From the NCBI GenBank assembly GCA_026929865.2, contig CM049396.1, positions 38,032,501 to 38,096,500 on the forward strand: DNA of 64,000 bases. The letters run 5' to 3'. The position numbers and the translations under genes are program-made. Each line of letters begins with the position of its first letter. Position 1 is the first letter of the stretch. Positions 21,476 to 32,875 of the stretch are shown here, in pieces. The notes below the pieces were generated by a model, which was not told the DNA's origin, did not search any database, and saw nothing but the letters and a program-made list of their open reading frames with translations. Origin of the DNA: Hyperoplus lanceolatus. Lineage: Eukaryota; Chordata; Actinopteri; Uranoscopiformes; Ammodytidae.

Positions 21476-24330
21476 GCAAGGAGACAGTGCGTGTGAAGCT
21501 TCTTCTGACCCCTAGACGACCCACCACCATAGCAACATGGAATGTGAGGACCATGCATTTACAATAGCTACGAACTGGTAATGGGAAGACATGGAATAGG
21601 ATCCAGCAACGAAAATGGAGAAAGATTTGCAGCGGCTTGTGCAGACAACCATTTGGTCTTCGTGGGTAATTTCCCACACAGGGACATCCATAAAGCAACT
21701 TGGGTATCTGCTTTGCATACCACAGAAAATCAAAACGACCACATCTTCATTAGCCAAAGGTTTAGGCATTCATTGCTGGATGTCAGAGTTAGAAGAGGAG
21801 CTGATGCTGGATCTGACCATCACCTGGTTACAGCATGGATCCAGCTGAAACTCAGACGCATGAAACCAAGACAAGGAAGAGTCAAATTCAATGTACAACC
21901 ATTTCTGGATAAAGGCACATTGGAACTTTACCAAGTGTGTGTCACATTAAACAAGCGATTCCATGCACTACAATTACTACAACACCTAGAAGCAGAAGCC
22001 CCAAGATAACTGGAGGATACCTGGAAAGGTCTGAAAAGCATCATCAAACCCTGGCTATCCATGGAAACAATCATGAAAGTCAGCGAGAGAAGGGGGAAAA
22101 AGGAGGTACTAAACAGAAGGAAAACCAGAGCAAAAAAGGCAACAGTGCAGAAGGAATATCAAGCAGCAAACAGAAAAAGTGAAGAAAAGTGTCAGAAGAG
22201 ACACAAAGAAGTACATTGGGGATCTAGCACAACAGTCAGAGGAAGCAGCAGGAAAGAAAATCCTCAAGGAACTCTCCCTTACAACAAAAAAGCTCACAAG
22301 TACACATTAAAAACTCACAGGGAACACTCCTCACAACCAAGGAAGACTAACTAAAGTGGTGGACAGACCACTTTAGAGCACTGTTTAACAGACACCCCCC
22401 TCAAATAACAGCAAAGATCCCACCAGCCGCAAACCTGTTGAAGATAAACTGCAACCCCCCCACTAAGACTGAAATCAAGAAGGCCTTCAAGGCCCTGAGA
22501 GGAGGCAAGGCAGAGGGCCGGACGAGAAACCAGCCGAAGCCTTCAAGGCAGACATCGAAACCTCCACCAACAAGCTTCACCATCTCATGCAAATCATCTG
22601 GGAGGAAGAAAATGTACCGTCAGATTGGAGAGATAGCAACATTATAAAGATTCCAAAGAGAAGCGACCTCGGGGAGTGTAAAAACTACAGAGGAATAATG
22701 CTGCTTTCAACACCAGGCAAGGTGCTCAACTGCATAATACTCGAGAGACTCCAGAAGGCTGTGGATGAGAAACTGAGGGAAAACCAGGCCGGCTTCAGGA
22801 TCAGTAGATCCTGTGGAGACCAAATAGCCACCCTCAGGATTATCGAACAATCCATCGAATAGAACTCTCCTGTCATAGTAAATTTCATAGACTTTGAAAA
22901 GGCTTTTGACAGTGTGGATCGGGAGATGCTGTGGTAATCGATGGGGCAATATGGCATCCCACCAAAGTTCATCAGCATCATCAAGAACACTTACCATGAG
23001 ATACAATGTCGCGATAAGCAATAAATCAATTAATTGCACGATAAATTAAAATGAGCGATAATTTTTTGGACGCAATAAATTACATTTGCAGCTTGTTTGT
23101 TTTCCTTGTGTCTCTCTTTATCAAAGAGACTGGATGACAAGAGTTTTCACTCCGGTGTATCGGCCTTCTCACTTTGTGTGTGAGAAAGAGAGCGAGACAG
23201 AGGAAAGAGAGAGAAGGGAGAGTCCGCGAGTGATTAGTCAAATGATCAACTGCGCGGATAACGTCAGCTAGGCTACTTTCATCGCAGTGTCTCGCTGTAG
23301 TGACGTCTTTAACATGTTGGCGACTTTGCCGCTATATTTGCTGGTATTGATCTTTGAAAGGTGTACTTGCATTATTATGCCAATATCATTATATTAGTTG
23401 AAAATGGTCTCAAAACGGCAATATTATCGATTATCGCAATCATTTTTGGGGCAATTAATCGCCCAGCAAAATTTGTTATCGTGACAGGCCTAATGTCAAG
23501 TTCTCCATGAAGGATGCATATCAGAGGCCTTTGATGTCCTGACTGGGGTGCGGCAGGAATGCTTGCTTTCACCCTTCCTCTGCAAAGACTGGACTTTGAA
23601 AAAGGTAACCAACTTCAGCCAAACCGGCATACAGTGGAGCCTGACCGAACAGCTAGAGGATCTGGATTTTGCTGATGATTTGGCACTACTTGCACACAGC
23701 CACCAACAGATGCAGGACAAATCACACAAACTCGCTCGGGCTTAAGATCTACTCATCAAAAACCAAAGTAATGCAAATCAACAACAAGAACAACACACTA
23801 ACACAATAACAATGGATCCAAACCAGCTAGAGGATGTAACCAGTTTCACATACCTTGGGAGTGTAATTACTGTAGAAGTAGGATCGGAGGAGGATGCCAA
23901 AGCCAGAATTGGGAAAGCAAGGACAACATTTAACATCTTAAATAAAATCTGCAAAAAAAACATATCACTCAAGACCAAACTTAAAATCTTCAACTCAAAT
24001 GTCAAATCCACTCTACTTTACGGATCCGAAACCTGGAAGACAACCACCAACATACTCAACAAACTACAGACATTCAGCAACCGCTGTCTACGACGCCTCC
24101 TGGGAATCTACTGGCCCAACGCCATCTCAACTGCCAACCTGTGAGAACTCACCAAACAAGAACCAATAGAGACCCAAATCAGGAGGGGAAAATTTAAATG
24201 GATAGGCCACACACTCAGAAGAAAACACAAATCAATTGCAAAGCAGGCCCTAACATGGAACCCACAAGGCAGGAGAAGTAAGGGAAGACCTAGGGCCACC
24301 TGGAGAAGAACCACAGAGCAGGAGATGAAG
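21476..24330 (+). mobile_element. RTE-like LINE, degraded, with nested MITE
   Basis: In order on the + strand are an APE-type endonuclease remnant (WVSALHTTENQNDHIFIS, then RRGADAGSDHHLVTA, about 21581-21870) and a reverse transcriptase. The RT shows PSDWRDSNIIKIPK, NYRGIMLLSTPGKVLN, FIDFEKAFDSVDRE, and the catalytic FADD in DFADDLALLAH. The C-terminal region has SFTYLGSVIT and LYGSETW. Frameshifts, stops and an internal endonuclease deletion make it inactive. The RT is split by a MITE at about 23007-23491. The RTE-type assignment is from recalled similarity. Confidence 0.75.
23007..23491. mobile_element. hAT-like MITE inserted in the LINE RT
   Basis: The left end TGTCGCGATAAGCAATAA and the right end ending TTGTTATCGTGACAGGCC are inverted repeats. 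The LINE frame stops at KNTYHE before it and resumes at about 23497 with the codons for SSP and ISEAFDVLTG. 'AATGTC' occurs on both sides (23005-23010 and 23492-23497), either a short duplication or microhomology, since the left terminus seems to lack a few bases. Confidence 0.6.
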
Positions 24331-24458
24331 ACGATTCATATTTTGTTGATGTTTTGTATTTATGTTTCCCCATGGCCATCACATATATACCGTTTATGGA
24401 AAATAATATTTGCTCTTTACACTGGGAGTTATACCCATATCTTGCTTGAGCTGATGTA

Positions 24459-26099
24459 CACTCAACAAAAATATAAACGCAACACTTTTGTTTTTGCTCA
24501 CATTTTTCATGAGATGGACTTAAAGATCTAAAATTCATTCCAGATACACAATATTACCATTTCTCTCAAACATTGTTCACAAATCTGTCAAAATGTGTGA
24601 TAGTGAGCACTTCTACTTTGCTGAGATAATCCATCCCACCTCACAGGTGTGCCACATCAAGATGCTGATCTGACATCATGATTAGTGCACAGGTGTGCCT
24701 TAGACTGTCCACAATAAAAGGCCACCCTGAAATGTGCAGTTTTGTCTCACAGCAAAATGCCACAGATGCCACGCATTGCCAAGCATTGAGGGAGCGTGCA
24801 ATTGGCATGCTGACAGCAGGAATGTCAACCAGATCTGTTGCTCGTGCATTGAATGTTCATTTCTCCACCATAAGCCGTCTCCAAAGGCGTTTCAGAGAAT
24901 ATGGCAGTACATCCAACCGGCCTCACAACCGCAGACCACGTGTAACCACACCAGCCCAGGACCTCCACATCCAGCAGGTTCACCTCCAAGATCGTCTGAG
25001 ACCAGCCACTGAGAGACAGCTGCTGAAACAATTGGTTTGCATAACCAAACAATTCCTGCACAAACTGTCAGAAACCGTCTCAGGGAAGCTCAACTGCATG
25101 CTCGTCGTCCTCATCGGGGTCTTGACCTGACTCCAGCTCGTCGCCGTAACAGACTTGAGTGGGAAAATGCTCACATTCGATGGCGTCTGGCACGTTGGAG
25201 AGGTGTTCTCTTCATGGATGAATCTCGGTTTACATTGTTGAGGGCAGATAGCAGACAGCGTGTGTGGCGTCGTATGGGTGAGCGCTTTGCTGATGTCAAT
25301 GTTGTGGATCGAGTGGCCCATGGTGGTGGTGGGGTTATGGTATGGGCAGGCATCTGTTATGGACGAAGAACACAGGTGCATTTTATTGATGGCATTTTGA
25401 ATGCACAGAGATACCGTGATGAGATCCTGAGGCCCATTGTTGTGCCATACATCCATGAACATCACCTCACGTTTCAGCAAGATAATTCACGGCCCCATGT
25501 TGCAATGATCTGTACACAATTCTTGGAAGCTGAAAATGTCCCAGTTCTTGCATGGCCAGCATACTCACCGGACATGTCACCCATTGAGCAAGTTTGGGAT
25601 GTGCTTGACCGGCGTATACGACAGCGTGCACCACTTCCCACTAATATCCAGCAACTTCGCACAGCCATTGAAGAGGAGTGGACCAACATTCCACAGGCCA
25701 CAATTGACAATCTGATAAACTCTATGCGAAGAAGATGTGTTGCACTGCATGAGGCAAATGGTGGTCACACCAGATACTGACTGGTTCTGAGTCCCCAGAC
25801 CCCCAATAAAGCAAACAAATGCACATTTCAGAGTGGCCTTTTATTGTGGACAGTCTAAGGCACACCTGTGCACTAATCATGATGTCAGATCAGCATCTTG
25901 ATGTGGCACACCTGTGAGGTGGGATGGATTATCTCAGCAAAGTAGAAGTGCTCACTATCACACATTTTGACAGATTTGTGAACAATGTTTGAGAGAAATG
26001 GTAATATTGTGTATCTGGAATTAATTTTAGATCTTTAAGTCCATCTCATGAAAAATGGGAGCAAAAACAAAAGTGTTGCCTTTATATTTTTGTTGAGTG
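24459..26099 (+). mobile_element. Tc1-like transposon, near-complete
   Basis: The element is 1,641 bp, flanked by TA (24457-24458 and 26100-26101), with ends CACTCAACAAAAATATAAA and its complement. The terminal inverted repeats are long, about 280 bp each (24459 to about 24740; about 25820 to 26099), and differ at only a few positions. Between them is one transposase gene on the + strand with frame lesions. This is the best-preserved DNA transposon in the window and sits in the Ig6 intron in the sense direction. Confidence 0.9.
24756..25780 (+). pseudogene. Tc1-like transposase, frameshifted
   Basis: The gene starts MPQMPRIAKH at 24756. A frame change follows at once, then LRERAIGMLTAG and NVHFSTISRLQRRFREYGST (helix-turn-helix region). 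A second frame change near 25025 leads into a long clean frame to the stop at 25780. The catalytic residues are all present: D in VLFMDESRF, D in FQQDNSRPH, and E in SPDMSPIEQVWD. It ends GGHTRY like its family. Length and layout are typical (about 340 residues). Two frame lesions probably prevent activity. Confidence 0.85.
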
Positions 26100-26101
26100 T
26101 A

Positions 26102-26461
26102 ATTACAGAATAATTAGGATTGTCTTTCCAATAAACTAGACTATGTTTGTTTTGTGTATCATGTATGGTGGCTGTTTGTGGGGGGTGGGGGAGGGGGTTG
26201 GGGATGAGGGTTGGCTGGTTGGTCTGGTAGCGCCTGAAGGGCAGCCAATAGCATTATTTGTGCAGTAACACCTGCCATGTGTGTTGGTTAGTGTTTGGAG
26301 AAAAAGAAAACAGAGGCCTGAAGACTATGTTGGTTGTGCAAGACATTATACATATTTCAAACATCCCTGAGCCAAAAAGCTGGGTTGATTAAATAACACT
26401 GCATCTCTTAATTAGCCTTATTATCATTATTATTTTTCCCAACCATCATATTGCCTTTCAG
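26102..26461. other. intron end with G-rich tract
   Basis: Besides the G-rich tract at 26176-26211, nothing was recognised. The acceptor TATTGCCTTTCAG opens the second Ig6 exon. Confidence 0.5.
26176..26211 (+). repeat. G-rich tract, possible G-quadruplex
   Basis: Runs of six, four, five, four and three G follow one another with spacers of one to four bases, on the sense strand of the host gene. This spacing fits a G-quadruplex in DNA or pre-mRNA. Structure is inferred, not shown. Confidence 0.5.
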
Positions 26462-26579
26462 AGTATATCAGGGGATCTGATGATTCGGAACATCCAGCTG
26501 AACCACGGTGGGAAATATGTCTGCGTTATTGACACTGATGTCGAGAGCCTGTCCACCTCTGCCATCTTGGTTGTCAAAG
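26462..26579 (+). CDS. cntn5: contactin exon, second half of Ig domain 6
   Basis: It encodes [18 protein letters not shown], then [11 protein letters not shown] with the second Ig6 cysteine, then SAILVVK. It enters in phase 0 and leaves in phase 1 at GTAAGA. In place of the usual DAG/DSG before the Tyr it has HGGK, as is common in contactin Ig6. Intact. Confidence 0.93.
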
Positions 26580-27637
26580 GTAAGAACACCAATTGATTTT
26601 TTTTTCAAGAGCTTTTTGTTGTACGCTAGTGCATAAGGGATGAGGCATTGGCGCACCTGTGGAAGTATTCACTGCGAAAGAAGTTTGACAGAGGGAAATG
26701 TAAGAAAAAATCTCCCAAGGTGTCCTGTAATACAGTATACACAGATAAGTTGACTTGCTGACACTCCACATTATGTACAATTGTTTGCAGAAATTTCAAA
26801 ATGGCACACACACTTGCTTTGTTGACTCAAGATTCAAGAGATTCAAGTGGTTTATTTGTCATATGCACAACAAGTACAGGAGCAGTCGTTGGCAATGCAA
26901 TTCGTAAGTTCCAGGCTCCTTTCATCAATGCAATATAGAAGAAGAACATGTATAAGAGAAAAACACAAGTGAAGGGAGCAACCTGAGACACACATAACAC
27001 AGTTGAGTAAGTGTTGTTGATATGTGTTGTGTGTGTATCTGGCACACTGCCAGCCCATCTCTGGTCATTTACATTGATCTGCATGCCCTTAACAAACGGT
27101 AATAGCTGTCCCAGGTACTTTCATGAGGCAATGTTTATCACGGAAAATGGCTCATTTATACACTCTGCAAAATATCATGGAAATGCATTTGAATAATTGA
27201 GCAGCAGTAGAGCAAACAAACGGCAACATGGTAAAGCCAGAGTATGTAACCGTCAAAAGCACTTACATCTTTCTCTAAGTAGTATCTCTTCTTTTACTGT
27301 ATTCTTCTCACTAGCGTCTGCTCCCATATCTCCTCATACCTCTCATAAACCATACCTTCCAGTTTCTTTTTTTTCCACTGCTGTCCAGGCAATCCCGTTT
27401 TCAGTAATCACTTTGTAGCCCTAGCACATCAAACATGCAGTGAATGAAAAGTCCCTGCATGCACACACATACACACACACCAAGGCCTTAGCCCTTAATT
27501 AAAAGGAATGTGGTGGCCTTGATATGTAACAAGGTGCAGGAGATCTTTATTAGTTTGATGTGGCCCTTTTTGAAAAGGGTGATCATCACCTCCAAGTTCA
27601 CCTTTTCCTTTTCTTCTCATTGGCTGATTGATTGAAG
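26580..27637. other. intron with an unclassified repeat
   Basis: At about 26831-26965 is 'TTCAAGTGGTTTATTTGTCATATGCACAAC...', the style of a LINE 3' region common in fish; I cannot name it. The rest shows nothing. A 26-base word at 27083-27108 (GCATGCCCTTAACAAAC...) recurs at 27852-27877 with two or three changes. Confidence 0.4.
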
Positions 27638-27796
27638 GTCCGCCGGGTCCTCCAGACAAGGTAGCGGTGGAGGAGATCACAGACAGCACGGCCCAGCTTT
27701 CATGGACTCCCGGACGGGATAACGGCAGCCCCATCACAGGCTACATCATCCAGGCACGGACGCCTTTCACTGTGGGCTGGCAGGCTGCTGACTCAG
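27638..27796 (+). CDS. cntn5: contactin exon, first half of FN3 domain 1
   Basis: It opens [15 protein letters not shown], then [17 protein letters not shown] and [14 protein letters not shown]. This is the A-C strand half of an FN3 domain, with the conserved W in LSW and the N-SPI turn. VEEIT and the QARTPF/GW ending closely follow contactin-5 as I recall it. It enters and leaves in phase 1 (donor GTACCG, weak match). Only 83 bp of intron separate it from the LTR element. Confidence 0.93.
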
Positions 27797-27879
27797 GTAC
27801 CGTGAAACAACTCCTCCTGTCCACTTGTTGCATAGGCGTAGCTTTCAGGGGGATGCCCTTAACAAACTGTAAGAGCTAT

Positions 27880-28232
27880 TGTGGTAGCCGAATCCCCCAT
27901 GGCTTGACAAGACAAAGGTAGTAGACTGGACTTATCATCAGTGATCAGGTTTATTCAGAAGGAGATTCCATCAGACATACAGAGGATTTCATGGTAGCAG
28001 TAGCAGCAGGCTGAGGCCGCAATGGCACTACTCGTTAGTTACAGAACAGTGTCTTATATTCTCATGTGTGGGGGGTATCATGTGTTCTTAATATCTGCAA
28101 ATAGACAGATCGTTTCATACCAAGTCAAACACACGTCCATCTAGGGAGGTTCTACTTCTTCCTCGTAACCTTAACCTTTAAGACTATCTGCTCAGTAACT
28201 CTGGTGAATAGAGGCTATTCAAATCTACAACA
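27880..28232 (-). repeat. 3' LTR of the TRIM-like element
   Basis: It is bounded by TG and CA. On the minus strand it carries AATAAA (complement of TTTATT near 27949), a likely polyadenylation signal that points away from the host transcript. Confidence 0.85.
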
Positions 28233-29159
28233 TTCCTCCATTTAGAATTAACTAATTCTACCAAAACAAGATGTAACCAAACATATTTGAATAGCCTAAC
28301 AGAAACCTCCAACAAAACACAGAAACACTCTTTATGAGTGAAGTAGAATACAATGCATAGATGAAAGCATTACTGCAGTAAACTACAAATGAATGGGACC
28401 AACAAAGCAAAGAGTCAAACACTGAACGAAGATACAATGAGAATAGGGTGCGAAAGCCCTCTGCAGCCGAAACTCAAGAGTCTCAAGTTCAGATATTTAT
28501 AGCCATGGTCAGCTTGCATGGGAAATGTAGTCCATCCAACTTTGGCACAGAGGATGGCTCCTCCATTTCAAAATTGGCAGACTCCGCCAGACGTGGCCAG
28601 CCGCCCAGGAAAGTCCAAGATGGTATGCGGTTGGCATGCGTGTGGCCATCTCCGTTATCAGCCATGACCACGGAATGCACTTGCGACAGCGCGGGGGCCG
28701 TAACCCGAGCATTCAGCTTACTTGATGACAGACGTTGGTCTCCAATCTACTTCCTCAAGTTCTTTAGCGTACATAAGCACAGAGCGACTTAACAAGCTTG
28801 AATCCAGTCCAGCCTTTTTCCCAAAGTCTTAGTCAATAAAACGTGCACACGGTTCTTTGTTATAACAGTGGAACTACTGGATACCTGGCCATAACGGAGC
28901 CTCTGTGTTTAGTCCCCCAGACCGGACGCTCACGCCGTGACCTTGAACTTTGACACAGAGCACTCTCATCCGAGTTCACATTATCTCCCGTAGCAGTTCT
29001 CAGTTATTTTTAGATACTGGAACAGACATGAACCTTTCAACTTGGACGTTCAGCCGGGATTCCCACTTTGTTCTGCATTTCTCATTTCATCAGATGATTT
29101 CCGTCCAAGTACAGGTAGATTCATCGTGTTCCTGTTATATCCGTTATCGTGACGCCAAA

Positions 29160-29512
29160 TGTGGTAGCCGAATCCCCCATGGCTTGACAAGACAAAGGTA
29201 GTAGACTGGACTTATCATCAGTGATCAGGTTTATTCAGAAGGAGATTCCATCAGACATACAGAGGATTTCATGGTAGCAGTAGCAGCAGGCTGAGGCCGC
29301 AATGGCACTACTCGTTAGTTACAGAACAGTGTCTTATATTCTCATGTGTGGGGGGTATCATGTGTTCTTAATATCTGCAAATAGACAGATCGTTTCATAC
29401 CAAGTCAAACACACGTCCATCTAGGGAGGTTCTACTTCTTCCTCGTAACCTTAACCTTTAAGACTATCTGCTCAGTAACTCTGGTGAATAGAGGCTATTC
29501 AAATCTACAACA
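29160..29512 (-). repeat. 5' LTR of the TRIM-like element
   Basis: It has the same length and, by eye, the same sequence as the other LTR. The primer-binding site lies just inside at about 29143-29158. Confidence 0.85.
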
Positions 29513-30097
29513 CTATGTTCCCCTTAATATTTAGAAGAGAAAATCAAACCCCATTCTCCAAAAAGGAGGTATAAATAAAAGTTCAGGGGGTGGAAACATT
29601 TATACATCCTTCTTACCTACTATTTTATAACGATTTCAGACATCCTGAAGTGGACCATACCGTCTCAACCTTGCCAAGCTCCAACCATGGTCTCATTCTC
29701 TTATAGTTCATGTGTTGTTGAGATGTACATGATTCCTAAAGAATATCCCAAAACATGTGTGATATGTTTTTAATTTGCAGAAAGTTTTGAACAATACAGG
29801 AGAATACATATTTTAAAGCAATGCAGAATGCCTGAGGACCTTACTGTATTATATTCAATCATATTTGCGTCTTAACAGAAATAAAGACATTTTCACCATA
29901 AATTGGTGTAGAAAAGGCACATATTGGTGAATAGAAATGTATTGGGTATGCAGAAAATGAAATGTCCCCCAATGTTGAATCGAAACATATGCCATGCCTG
30001 TGTCATGTATTTATCTGTTTTTTTTATGTGGGCTTATATGTATTCATCATTCAATTTGAGTCCTCTGATTTTCTAAAGAACCATTTCCACGTTGCAG
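29513..30097. other. intron end, nothing recognised
   Basis: AT-rich sequence ending in the acceptor CATTTCCACGTTGCAG. No element ends were seen. Confidence 0.5.
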
Positions 30098-30247
30098 TGC
30101 CAGAGGTGGTGAACGGTAACATGCTGACAGCCACGGTGGTTGGTCTTAACGCCTGGGTGGAGTACGAGTTCAGGGTGGTGGCACGCAATACTGTAGGCCT
30201 CGGAGAGCCAAGCCCCGCCTCTGCCAAGACCAGGACAGAGGATACCA
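30098..30247 (+). CDS. cntn5: contactin exon, second half of FN3 domain 1
   Basis: It encodes [19 protein letters not shown], then [18 protein letters not shown], the F-G strands of FN1 with the conserved Y-F-RV-A-N pattern. It enters and leaves in phase 1 at [16 protein letters not shown] is a hallmark of contactins 3-6. Confidence 0.94.
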
Positions 30248-30569
30248 GTATGTGAAACACAACACTTCACTGCACACACAAATATAGGACATAGTAGTAG
30301 TAGGGGATTTGCTATGATTTAAGAAATTATTACCTTCTGGGAATACTCTTCACAGGACCTTTGGCCATTTTTTCCGGAGTTATATTTTAACTTGAGTACT
30401 CCAGGTAATTACTTAGGGGAGAACGGGGGAATCTGAGGCATCGGGTAATGTGAGCCACCCCCTGTACCTAGGCAACGGAAAACATTTGTTGTCATGTGAG
30501 ATATATGTTTTCAAGCCCCTCTCATTTCCCCATGGCCCTGAAAGAGAGGACCTCATGGTGCTGTGGTAT

Positions 30570-31217
30570 TAGGGCTGGGTATCGTCAAGGACTTCGCGAT
30601 ACGATATGTATCACAATACACTGGTCACGATACGATATATCACGATATATTGCGATATTCCTTAAACAAGTTGCCTTGTCAAACATAACAGCACAATATA
30701 GTGATAATTGTACAGACAAATGAAGTCAAAACTATTTAATTCACAACTACCTTTACTATTTTTCTTCCTTTTTTTTGGTTTTGGCAAATGATCAAACACC
30801 ACTGCAGCTGCCATAACATCAAAATAACAAATCCAATTCACTCTTGTACTAACTGTACAGGACACATTGGAAATGAAAACACATCAGTGTGCTTTTGTGA
30901 CACAGTGAATCTTAAGTATTTTTATAAAGAAAACTCATCTAACTTCAATAGTCAGTATCCTAGAGGCTCAGGCCTGACAGCAGACATGGGTTTGAATCTG
31001 ACCCGTGGTTGTTTCATTCCCTCTCTGCCCCACTCCATATCTGTATCTCTGCACTGTCAATAAAGCCTTGAAAAGCAAAAAAAAATAAAAAATCATAAAA
31101 AAATCATAAAAAAATTAATTAAAATAAAATCGATTTTTTTATTTAAAAATCGATACTGATATCGGGAAACTAAGTATCGCGATATATCGATATTTTGATT
31201 TTTTTGACACAGTCCTA
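30570..31217. mobile_element. hAT MITE nested in 30416-32329
   Basis: The ends TAGGGCTGGGT and the complement of TAGGACTGTGT are flanked by TGTGGTAT and TGTGGTAA, an 8-bp duplication with one change. Both arms are full of 'CGATA' words (ATCACGATATATTGCGATA; ATCGCGATATATCGATA). A SINE (about 30962-31085) interrupts it. So the order of insertion is outer MITE, hAT, SINE. Confidence 0.7.
30962..31085 (+). mobile_element. tRNA-derived SINE fragment
   Basis: A B-box-like GGTTTGAATCTG is followed by 'CATTCCCTCTCTGCCCCACTCC', then CACTGTCAATAAAG and an A-rich tail. The body resembles that of the SINE at 2660 and 32876. The A box is degraded. Confidence 0.6.
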
Positions 31218-32329
31218 TGTGGTAAGCATGTTTTTTTCACCAAAATAGGTATTTTGCATGTAAATGTAAATGTTCTTGCTGTCAACTTAATCAACTGTTT
31301 TGCCAAAGCAAATGTATTCATGTAGAAAAACTTCTATCATACGTGTTGATGAACTACCAACATATGAAACCATGTGATGCTGATAACTGAAGATTAGCCT
31401 GAAATGCTAAGAGAGGTAGTTTTTTCTCAAATTGTGGTGGTGGGGGAAAGTGAGCCAAATGCTGTGGGGGAAAGTGAGCCACTGTCTCACTTTCCCCCAC
31501 CATGAGGCACAAGTTAAGTTTAGTCTTAAACATATTTTAATGTAATAATACATAACATATATATATGTATATATATATTTTAATGTCATACACATTGTAG
31601 AAAAGCCATCATGCCAAGGAAATACACCAGGAAGACGACCTGGGGCAACCACACGGAAAGAGCACCTTCTTTCCCTGTAACCTTCAGGGCTGGAATGTAG
31701 AGTAGGCCTAGTTGTAGAGTATGACAGGCTGATGTTATAATCCAGTTGGGTCTTCTCCTGTGTTCTGAGTCCGAGGCTGTTCTCGCTGGTTCTGATTTTC
31801 GTATGCTTTGACCCCCAGACACTAGCTGGCTCTAAGGTTCCTGTGTTCTGACCCCCAGACTGTGTTCTAATCTAACTGGTTCTATCTTTCATTTGAATCT
31901 TATTAAAACCTTTTGAATTATAATATGTTGTATTTGATTTTGTTCAGAGTTACTTTTAAGTGTTTAGAACATTTGCTTTGCTTAATTGACCAAACCCCAT
32001 CATTCTTTTACTAGTCCGACATTAGTTCTGGAATGTGTGGCTAGCTTTCAGGATTCTTACTGTTACAATATGTGTTGTTATGGTAGTTTCAGAGTGGAAA
32101 AAGTAAGTGGATCAGTTTACCCCACAGCTGGGGTAAAGTGAGCCACATGCCAACTTTTTTTAAAACAATCATATTTTCACTGCCCTTTGTCTTGAAAAAT
32201 TCTGCTAATGCCCATTTTTAGGAAATTTCCTGAATTAATGGGAAATGTGTAAATTTGAGTGATAAATCATTTAAGCTCGCTTAGAGGGGAGCAAATGTAA
32301 AAAGTGGCTCAGATTACCCCGTTCTCCCC

Positions 32330-32875
32330 ATGGACATATAAAGAAATGGACACCGTATTGAAACATGGCGCCCATTCATTCCTATGAAAGCTGCTCATAG
32401 GCGCAGAGAAGCAACAAGGAAGCATAATCCGGAAATTCCATACGGCCCAAAGCATGACGTAGCATAGACGTAGCGGCATTATGGACCTATCAAGAAAGAG
32501 GGCGGCAAGCGTAGCGGACTGGAGGCGGGTGTCTCGTTCTGTAGCATCTAGCCTGGCGAAAACAAACTGAAAGCCGTTAAAAGCCGTTGGGCTAATAAAA
32601 CGCTTGAGGTGGCGTATTGAAATGAGAAAACTTACATTTTAATAGTATATGGTCTAAAGATAAGTATGAGCCTATGATTGATATCCAGAAAAAATGTGCA
32701 GAGACACAATCTTGTTCGCCGCTTGTACTGTGTGGACAGGGACATCTGCCTACGGGCCGCATGAAAATAAGCTCCACCCCTTACCATGCAATACCAATGG
32801 GTTGGCCACATGTCCATGCTGGCTGCTCGGAGAAGGCACAGTCCTGGGGGCCTGGTTCTCCCCAAGCTTTTATTT
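32330..32875. other. intron, nothing firmly recognised
   Basis: The start ('ATGGACATATAAAGAAATGGACACCG') looks repeat-like, but no paired ends were found. Confidence 0.4.

Larger units (their letters stand above)
27880..29512 (-). mobile_element. short non-autonomous LTR retrotransposon (TRIM-like), young
   Basis: Two 353-bp direct repeats (27880-28232 and 29160-29512) begin TGTGGTAGCC and end CTACAACA; I found no difference between them by eye. The flanks carry CTAT on both sides (27876-27879 and 29513-29516), a 4-bp target duplication. Read on the minus strand, TGGCGTCACGATAAC follows the 5' LTR as a primer-binding site and a purine-rich GGAGGAA precedes the 3' LTR. The 927-bp interior has no gag or pol, so it needs another element's enzymes. 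It is antisense to the host gene. Confidence 0.85.
30416..32329. mobile_element. compound MITE with 'GGGGAGAACGGGG' ends
   Basis: The left end GGGGAGAACGGGGGAATCTGAG and the right end ending CTCAGATTACCCCGTTCTCCCC are inverted repeats. TA precedes the left end, but AT follows the right, so the duplication is imperfect. The interior repeats 'GGGGGAAAGTGAGCCA' words around 31440-31500, where an inverted copy forms a hairpin. A hAT element (30570-31217) is nested inside. It is related to 12130-14678. Confidence 0.65.

Noticed and set aside
25037-25780. 247-codon open frame as a host gene
   Set aside because: It is the DDE half of a Tc1 transposase between long inverted repeats with TA flanks.
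28448-28792. 114-codon frame inside the TRIM-like element
   Set aside because: It lies antisense to the element, shows no gag, pol or other domain, and is of a length expected by chance.
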